10,920 bases of DNA from NCBI GenBank assembly GCA_964645935.1, contig CAZYAK010000054.1:1-10920 (forward strand). The letters are read 5' to 3'. Positions within the stretch are counted from its first letter, which is position 1. Each line of letters opens with the position of its first letter. Shown here in pieces: positions 6,868-10,920 of the stretch. The notes below the pieces were generated by a model. The model made no database searches, was not told the DNA's origin, and saw only the letters and a program-made list of their open reading frames with translations. The DNA is from CAZYAK01 sp964645935. Its GTDB lineage: Bacteria; Patescibacteriota; Gracilibacteria; Peribacterales; Peribacteraceae. A program made the position numbers and the translations under genes.

Positions 6868-6895
6868 TGGACAAACAGCCGCCTCCTGGCAGAAT
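6868..6895 (+). promoter_or_regulatory. Promoter for the Gmad2 lipoprotein gene
   Basis: TGGACA (6868-6873) and CAGAAT (6890-6895) are 16 bases apart. The -10 box lies in GGCAGAATCCC, a variant of the GG(T/C)AGAAT motif repeated in the window. Transcription would start near 6903, about 28 bases before the ATG. The promoter lies just after the M3 peptidase stop, so the two genes are probably separate units. Confidence 0.5.
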
Positions 6896-6930
6896 CCCCC
6901 GCTCGTCGCTCCTCCTTCCCCTCCCCCTGC

Positions 6931-7368
6931 ATGCGTCCCGCCCTCCCCGCCCTCGCCCTCGTTGCGACACTACTCCTCGCCGCCTGTGCACCCGCCACGG
7001 CACCCACTGTGCCCACAGCGCCGTCTTCCGCCGCGAGCGTCTCCTCCTCGGGCACTGGCGTGATCGTCACGCTGCCGCAGCCGAACGATCTCGTGGCGAG
7101 CCCCCTCATCGTTGCCGGCGCCGCGCCCGGCCCTTGGTACTTCGAGGCCAGCTTTCCGGTGAGATTGCTGGACGGAAACGGCGCCCAGATCGCAGTGGGT
7201 TCTGCGCAGGCTCAGACCGATTGGATGACAACCGGAATGGTCCCCTTCCAGGTGACACTCACGTTTGCCCCGCCCGTCACGGCCACCGGCACGCTCGTCC
7301 TGCAGAAGGACAACCCCTCCGGCGAGCCGCAAAACGACGCGAGTTTCAGCATCCCGGTGAACTTCTGA
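6931..7368 (+). CDS. Lipoprotein with Gmad2 (immunoglobulin-like) domain
   Basis: The 145-residue product begins with a lipoprotein signal: M-R, a hydrophobic core at about 5-17, and the lipobox L-A-A-C with the acylated Cys at residue 19. An Ala/Pro/Thr/Ser-rich linker runs to about 42. The rest matches the Gmad2 domain pattern: I-V-T-L-P-x-P-N-D at about 45-53, S-P-L-I-V-x-G near 57-63, W-Y-F-E-A-S-F-P-V near 69-77, D-W-M-T near 98-101, and K-D-N-P-S-G near 129-134. Gmad2 is a beta-sandwich first defined in spore-germination proteins and common in surface lipoproteins. Here it is the only domain, so the protein probably sits on the outer face of the cytoplasmic membrane. Its role is unknown. 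The gene ends two bases from the stop of the convergent membrane-protein gene. Confidence 0.85.
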   Translation: MRPALPALALVATLLLAACAPATAPTVPTAPSSAASVSSSGTGVIVTLPQPNDLVASPLIVAGAAPGPWYFEASFPVRLLDGNGAQIAVGSAQAQTDWMTTGMVPFQVTLTFAPPVTATGTLVLQKDNPSGEPQNDASFSIPVNF

Positions 7369-7370
7369 GC

Positions 7371-8636
7371 TTAGCGAGGCGGCAACTTGCCGAGTGATCG
7401 CAGCGTGGGCAGCGCGTTGAGCACCCAGCCGCCGTCCCACCACACAAGCAGGCGCATGCAGTCGTCCGACGGAACTGCTGACGCGCGGAGGCATTCCAGC
7501 CCCGCGCGTTTGCGCAGCGTCGCCTCGTCCCACCGCGTGAGTGCGGGGCCGAGCGCCAGCAAGTGCGCCACCACGAGCAGTGCCGCGCCCGTCCAGAGCG
7601 TCCACCGATGTCCGATGGCGCCGCAGATCGCCAGAAGGCACAGGCCCGCTGGCGCGACCATTATCACGTAGCGGCTGGCCAATGTGTCCCCCAACGGCAG
7701 AGTGAGGCGTCCTGCGAGGATGGCGGCCGCGGAGACGAGTGCAAACGCGTACGCGCACAGGATGGGTGCATATGGCTTGAGCAACGCTCGCTTGCTGAGT
7801 GCGTGGATCGCGCCCGCGAAACCCGTGCCGATGAGCAGGCCGAGGAGCGCGCCCATGCGCACGTCTACCAACGACGCGGGCAGTCCGAGCAGCGATGCCC
7901 CGTACACGGCCGCGCGCGGAAGGATGGCTGGAGAGAGCAGAGCGCCAGGAGCCGAGGGCACGCGGTATCCCCAGAAGTACGCGAGTGCCAGCAGCGCAGC
8001 CGCCGCGAGCCAGACCGCGCAAACGCGTGCCCTGCGGGGCAGCAGTGGCAGCAGCAGAATCCACGCGGCGAACCCGTGCACAAAAGACAGCGAGGCGAAG
8101 GCGCAGCAAACCGCTCCAATCGCTCTGTCCCGGAGCGTCTGCCGCCGCAGGGCGAGGATGGCTAGCACTGTGAAGGTGAAGACGAGGTGCGTAGTGAGGT
8201 AGTACGCGCTGTTCCAGCTCTCCCACGCCGCGGGCGAGAGAGAAACGAACATGGTGAGGACGCGGAAGGCGCGGCGGTCGAGATCGACCATGCGCTCCAG
8301 CGCGGGACGCAGCACACAAAGGAGGAGTAGCGCATTCAGCGCAGCGCAGAGCGGCACGGCCAGACCGATGAGGGAGAAGCGCCATCCTGTGATCGTCCCA
8401 AGGCCCAGGTACGCCAGGCGCACCGCGACGAAGCGGCTCTCCATGTGCTGCTCCCAGATGCCCTCCATGACGTTTCCCTGTCCCAAGAGGAGGGGCTTGA
8501 GCGCGTGCAGCGCCGCAAAATCGTCCCCCGAGGGCACGGGCACGGCATGCTTCCAGGCGAGTGTGAGGAGCAGCAGCAGCGGGCCAGCAGTCAGCACGGC
8601 CCACAACATGTTTTGCCGGCTGATCCGTCGGCCCAT
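7371..8636 (-). CDS. Polytopic membrane protein, GT-C glycosyltransferase-like
   Basis: The 421-residue product has about ten hydrophobic helices, the first at roughly residues 9-27 and the last ending near 365. After the first helix, the presumed outside loop has S-G-D-D-F at about 36-40, an acidic pair placed where GT-C transferases (PMT/ArnT-like) keep their catalytic acidic residue. A later loop carries A-S-R-Y, seen in related polymer-synthesis membrane proteins. The C-terminal 60 residues are soluble with several Trp and Cys. I infer transfer of a sugar from a lipid carrier or a related envelope step, but this fold assignment is from layout only. The ATG at 8636 puts the first helix at the N terminus. 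A TATCAT box (8648-8643, minus strand) ends six bases before it. Upstream in-frame codons read as non-protein sequence. Confidence 0.65.
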   Translation of the reverse strand: MGRRISRQNMLWAVLTAGPLLLLLTLAWKHAVPVPSGDDFAALHALKPLLLGQGNVMEGIWEQHMESRFVAVRLAYLGLGTITGWRFSLIGLAVPLCAALNALLLLCVLRPALERMVDLDRRAFRVLTMFVSLSPAAWESWNSAYYLTTHLVFTFTVLAILALRRQTLRDRAIGAVCCAFASLSFVHGFAAWILLLPLLPRRARVCAVWLAAAALLALAYFWGYRVPSAPGALLSPAILPRAAVYGASLLGLPASLVDVRMGALLGLLIGTGFAGAIHALSKRALLKPYAPILCAYAFALVSAAAILAGRLTLPLGDTLASRYVIMVAPAGLCLLAICGAIGHRWTLWTGAALLVVAHLLALGPALTRWDEATLRKRAGLECLRASAVPSDDCMRLLVWWDGGWVLNALPTLRSLGKLPPR

Positions 8637-8642
8637 GTGCCC

Positions 8643-8648
8643 ATGATA
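8643..8648 (-). promoter_or_regulatory. -10-like box for the GT-C-like membrane protein gene
   Basis: On the minus strand TATCAT (8648 to 8643) is followed by six bases and then the ATG at 8636, predicting a leaderless mRNA. No -35 box is evident, so this rests on the hexamer and the shared spacing. Confidence 0.35.
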
Positions 8649-8702
8649 CCCATGAAGCACGAATCCCGCGCCCGCACCGTCGTCCTTACCGGACAAGTAC
8701 AG

Positions 8703-8737
8703 TAAAATATTGACAACATAAAATAATAGTATATGGT
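8703..8737 (+). promoter_or_regulatory. AT-rich promoter region for the small membrane protein
   Basis: This 35-base tract is far more AT-rich than anything else in the window. It contains a perfect TTGACA (8710-8715). TATGGT (8732-8737) follows at a 16-base spacing, giving a start near 8745, just ahead of the ATG at 8751. TAAAAT hexamers at 8703-8708 and 8719-8724 are alternatives. It may also help the divergent leftward gene. Confidence 0.45.
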
Positions 8738-8750
8738 CATGAACCCTCCC

Positions 8751-8924
8751 ATGCGCACGAAGTTCTCCTCCCGCCGGCTGTATCCTCGCCGCCGCACCTA
8801 CGTGACGGAGCTCCTGGCGGCATTGACCATCAGTGCCGTTCTCCTGGGAATCGCGTATATCCCGCTTGTGGTGGAGAACATCAACGTCGTCCTGCGCGTG
8901 CAGGGCGTGGCTGCTCATCGGTGA
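8751..8924 (+). CDS. Small single-span membrane protein, pilin-like N terminus
   Basis: This 57-residue ORF matches no family I can name. Residues 1-15 are strongly basic (seven Arg/Lys). A hydrophobic segment from about 21 to 41 follows, and a short tail ends the protein. The span begins T-Y-V-T-E-L-L-A-A-L-T-I, which recalls the type IV pilin start with Glu at position 5 of the mature protein, and ends I-A-Y-I-P like many pilin helices. However, the Gly needed before the prepilin peptidase site is an Arg here, and no globular domain follows. In-frame ATGs at 8733 and 8739 are alternative starts; 8751 best fits the TTGACA/TATGGT promoter. The gene ends four bases before the convergent CCA enzyme gene. 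It may be a small inner-membrane protein rather than a pilin. Confidence 0.5.
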   Translation: MRTKFSSRRLYPRRRTYVTELLAALTISAVLLGIAYIPLVVENINVVLRVQGVAAHR

Positions 8925-8928
8925 GCGG

Positions 8929-10275
8929 TCAGGCCGCCTTCCGCACAAATTCCCGTGCTTCGGCTTTGGTCGTGACGCTGCCTTCCGCCTGCGCCGCATT
9001 GAGCGCTTGGAGTACCCGGCCCACCTTCTCGCCTTCCGGGAGGCCGAGGATCCCCATCACGTCGTGGCCGGAGAGCAGCGGCTTGGCGGGACGCGGGTGT
9101 GCATCGAGGAAGGCGTGGTAGTCCTTGAGGATGGACTCGCAGAGCGCGAAGTCCGACGGCTCCGTGCCCGCGACGTCCAGCCAGAACACCTGGAGGAGCT
9201 CCGCGAACCACGGGTGGAAGTACCAGTGGCCCTTGCGGTCCTCCGGCATGTCCAGGAACGTCATGGACATGTGGTGGCGCACGAGCCAGTCGATCTTGCG
9301 CTGTCGCGCCTTAGACGCCTGCATCCGCTCAAGCGCCGAAGACGCCTTGTCTGCGGACACCGATGCGTGACGGTCAAAACGAATGCGCTCCTTCAGTGAG
9401 AACGTCTCAGCTTTGCCGCAGTCGTGGAACAGGATGGCCAGGCGCACGTCGGCGCCGTGCTCGGGGGTGAGGGCGCGGAGGCAGCGCAGCGTGTGGTCCC
9501 ACACGTCGCCTTCGTGGTGGTAGTCCGCCGGCTGCGGCACGCCCTTGCAGACGTGCAGCTCTCGCAGAATGGCCTTGAGGACGCCCAGCTCCCACAGGTC
9601 TTCTAACGCGCGGTCGGGATGTGGACCGTCCAGCATCTTCTCGAGCTCTTCGAGCTGGCGGGTGCCCGAGAGCGCCGCGGTCTTCGGCGCCAGCTCCTGG
9701 AGCGCACGGTAGGTGTCCGGGTGGTACTGGCCGTTGAGCAGCGCCCGGAAGCGCACGGCTCGGAGGATGCGCAACGCGTCGTGCCCGATACGCGTAGCGG
9801 GGTCACCGATGAAACGAATGAGCTTCTCGTGCAGGTCCGCGGCGCCGCAAAATGGATCGATGAGTGCGCGGGAGATGGGGCTCCAGTACATCGCATTCAC
9901 GGTGAAATCCCGTCGCTCGGCGTCCTTCTCGCGCGTGGAGAACGTGATGGACTCGGGATGACGCCCGTCGGACGTTGCGTCCTCCTCGCGAAACGTCGTC
10001 ACCTCGAATTCCTGATCCCCCATTGCGATGCGCACACTGCCCAGGCCCGCGGAGCCGTCCCACGCGCGGTGAAAGAGTTCGCACACACGCTCTGGCTTGG
10101 CGTCGGTGGCGATGTCGATATCCTCGGGCACGCGGCCTTGCAGCATGTCGCGCACGGCGCCACCCACCCATAGTGCCTCGTGCCCGGCGTCGGTGAGCGT
10201 CTCCACGATGCGGTAGGCACGCGTTCCGGCGGGAGTCGCCAACGTCTGCTCGATGATGGAGGATGTCAGGGACAT
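8929..10275 (-). CDS. cca: CCA tRNA nucleotidyltransferase (CCA-adding enzyme, HD domain)
   Basis: The 448-residue product is a class II nucleotidyltransferase that builds or repairs the 3' CCA of tRNA; poly(A) polymerase is the close alternative in this family. Residues 38-43 are G-G-A-V-R-D, and the metal-binding pair is D52-x-D54 in E-D-I-D-I-A-T. Motif R-R-D-F-T-V-N-A-M is at 121-129, D-P-F-C-G-A-A-D-L at 140-148, and the R-I-L-R-A-V-R-F template segment at 169-176. An HD domain follows with H-D at 284-285, plus His261 and the D-R-H-A-S-V-S-A segment at 301-308. The ATG at 10275 is chosen; an in-frame TTG at 10305 would add ten residues. A GGTAGAATGGC promoter box lies upstream. The tRNA in this window already encodes CCA, so at least for that tRNA the enzyme would act in repair. 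Confidence 0.93.
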   Translation of the reverse strand: MSLTSSIIEQTLATPAGTRAYRIVETLTDAGHEALWVGGAVRDMLQGRVPEDIDIATDAKPERVCELFHRAWDGSAGLGSVRIAMGDQEFEVTTFREEDATSDGRHPESITFSTREKDAERRDFTVNAMYWSPISRALIDPFCGAADLHEKLIRFIGDPATRIGHDALRILRAVRFRALLNGQYHPDTYRALQELAPKTAALSGTRQLEELEKMLDGPHPDRALEDLWELGVLKAILRELHVCKGVPQPADYHHEGDVWDHTLRCLRALTPEHGADVRLAILFHDCGKAETFSLKERIRFDRHASVSADKASSALERMQASKARQRKIDWLVRHHMSMTFLDMPEDRKGHWYFHPWFAELLQVFWLDVAGTEPSDFALCESILKDYHAFLDAHPRPAKPLLSGHDVMGILGLPEGEKVGRVLQALNAAQAEGSVTTKAEAREFVRKAA

Positions 10276-10326
10276 GAGGTTTCCCGTCTGCAGCACGGAC
10301 TGCAACTCAAAACTCGTTCACAAGCC

Positions 10327-10332
10327 ATTCTA
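10327..10332 (-). promoter_or_regulatory. -10 box (GGTAGAATGGC) for cca
   Basis: On the minus strand TAGAAT runs from 10332 to 10327 inside GGTAGAATGGC, identical to the motif ahead of rplI. Transcription would start near 10319, giving a leader of about 45 bases. No clear -35 box is present. Confidence 0.45.
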
Positions 10333-10353
10333 CCGCCCGCACCGATCTTTCCC

Positions 10354-10359
10354 TACACT
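10354..10359 (+). promoter_or_regulatory. -10 box for the endonuclease IV gene
   Basis: TACACT ends six bases before the ATG at 10366, again predicting transcription from the start codon. It shares the 90-base divergent spacer with the leftward cca promoter. The -35 region is not recognisable. Confidence 0.4.
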
Positions 10360-10365
10360 TCCTTC

Positions 10366-10920
10366 ATGCTCCGCTTCGCCGTTGCTGGCGCTCCTCTCAG
10401 GACTCCGTCCCCGGGTGGCACCGTCGCGGGCCTCAAGTACGCGCGGTCACTCGGCATCACTGCCATGGAGATGGAGTGGGTGCAGCAGGTGCCAACCAAC
10501 GTGAAGAACATGGAGGAGATTCGCCGCGTCAGCGAAGAGCTGGACATGACGCTTACCGTGCACGCACCCTACTACGTAAATCTCAACTCCCCTGACCCCG
10601 ACAAGCTCGCGGCGAGCATCGGGCGTGTGACCAAGGCTCTTGCGATGGCGGAGATCGCCGGCGCGCGCTCGGTGTGTGTACACGCGGCCTTTCGTCTGGG
10701 ACAGGACGACGAGACCGTCTACGCCAATGTCCGCAGCGCGGTGGCGGAGATTATGGAGCAGAAGCAGAAGCTCTTCCCGCACGTAAATCTCGCCCTGGAG
10801 ACCATGGGCAAACCTTCGCAGTTTGGGACTCTGGAGGAGGTGCTGAGGATGAGCGAGGAGTTTGATCTCTACCCCACACTCGATCCTGCGCACATGCACG
10901 CGCTCTCCAACGGCGCATGG
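10366..10920 (+). CDS. Endonuclease IV-like TIM-barrel protein (AP endonuclease family 2), 3' end cut by window
   Basis: The reading frame is open from the ATG at 10366 to the last base, giving the first 185 residues. The pattern fits the xylose isomerase-like TIM barrel of endonuclease IV (Nfo), which cuts DNA at abasic sites in base-excision repair. Candidate metal ligands occur in the family order: His66 in V-H-A-P-Y-Y-V-N-L, His106 in V-H-A-A-F, Glu145 in L-E-T-M-G-K, Asp173 and His176 in L-D-P-A-H. The L-E-T-M-G-K-x-S-Q-F-G-T segment at 144-155 resembles archaeal-type endonuclease IV rather than the Escherichia coli sequence. A sugar-phosphate isomerase of the same fold remains possible until the C terminus is seen. 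It is divergent from cca, and a -10 box lies six bases before the start. Confidence 0.85.
   Translation, partial: MLRFAVAGAPLRTPSPGGTVAGLKYARSLGITAMEMEWVQQVPTNVKNMEEIRRVSEELDMTLTVHAPYYVNLNSPDPDKLAASIGRVTKALAMAEIAGARSVCVHAAFRLGQDDETVYANVRSAVAEIMEQKQKLFPHVNLALETMGKPSQFGTLEEVLRMSEEFDLYPTLDPAHMHALSNGAW

Noticed and set aside
6970..8604. A 544-residue minus-strand ORF overlapping the lipoprotein and the membrane-protein genes
   Set aside because: It is in another frame of the same strand as the membrane-protein gene, is Arg/Ala/Gly-rich with no hydrophobic spans or motifs, and covers two better-supported genes.
8637..8999. N-terminal extension of the membrane-protein frame up to 8999
   Set aside because: It would cross the AT-rich promoter region and overlap the 3' end of cca. 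The added residues are charged and His-rich, and the start at 8636 gives a proper first membrane helix.

Overview
The window looks like compact, GC-rich bacterial chromosome carrying ordinary single-copy genes: secG, rplI, a tRNA, a CCA-adding enzyme and an endonuclease IV. There is no sign of phage, insertion sequence or CRISPR. The likely source is a Candidate Phyla Radiation (Patescibacteria) lineage, possibly of Peregrinibacteria/Peribacteria type. That is an inference from gene style: a membrane-anchored peptide-binding protein of unusual build, a Gmad2-domain lipoprotein, a secreted repeat protein with no recognised family, an archaeal-like endonuclease IV, and gene starts without Shine-Dalgarno sequences. 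No taxonomic marker in the window settles this.

Layout. Positions 1-297 hold no convincing gene but contain nested and crossing inverted repeats that look like a structured RNA. Next come secG (298-513) and a large anchored family 5 solute-binding protein (577-2895). Ribosomal protein L9 (3064-3555) follows, then a tRNA with a UAU (Ile) anticodon (3611-3687). A leftward gene encodes a secreted helical-repeat protein (3750-4487). Divergent from it is a short zinc-ribbon-like ORF (4627-4821). An M3 oligopeptidase (4855-6864) is followed by a Gmad2 lipoprotein (6931-7368). That lipoprotein converges on a leftward polytopic membrane protein resembling a GT-C glycosyltransferase (7371-8636). An AT-rich divergent spacer precedes a tiny rightward membrane protein (8751-8924), which converges on a leftward CCA-adding enzyme (8929-10275). 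The window ends inside a rightward endonuclease IV gene (from 10366).

How the genes relate. The rightward genes are mostly single units with their own promoter-like -10 boxes rather than one operon. The solute-binding protein and the M3 peptidase could be two steps of peptide use (capture outside, hydrolysis inside), but they are 2 kb apart and no permease or ATPase is present. SecG, the solute-binding protein, the lipoprotein, the repeat protein and the membrane protein together point to cell-envelope functions. L9, the tRNA and the CCA enzyme serve translation.

The most distinctive regulatory pattern is that several genes have a -10-like hexamer ending 6-7 bases before the ATG, which predicts leaderless mRNAs. 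A second set of genes has a shared GG(T/C)AGAAT motif farther upstream. No start shows a clear Shine-Dalgarno sequence.
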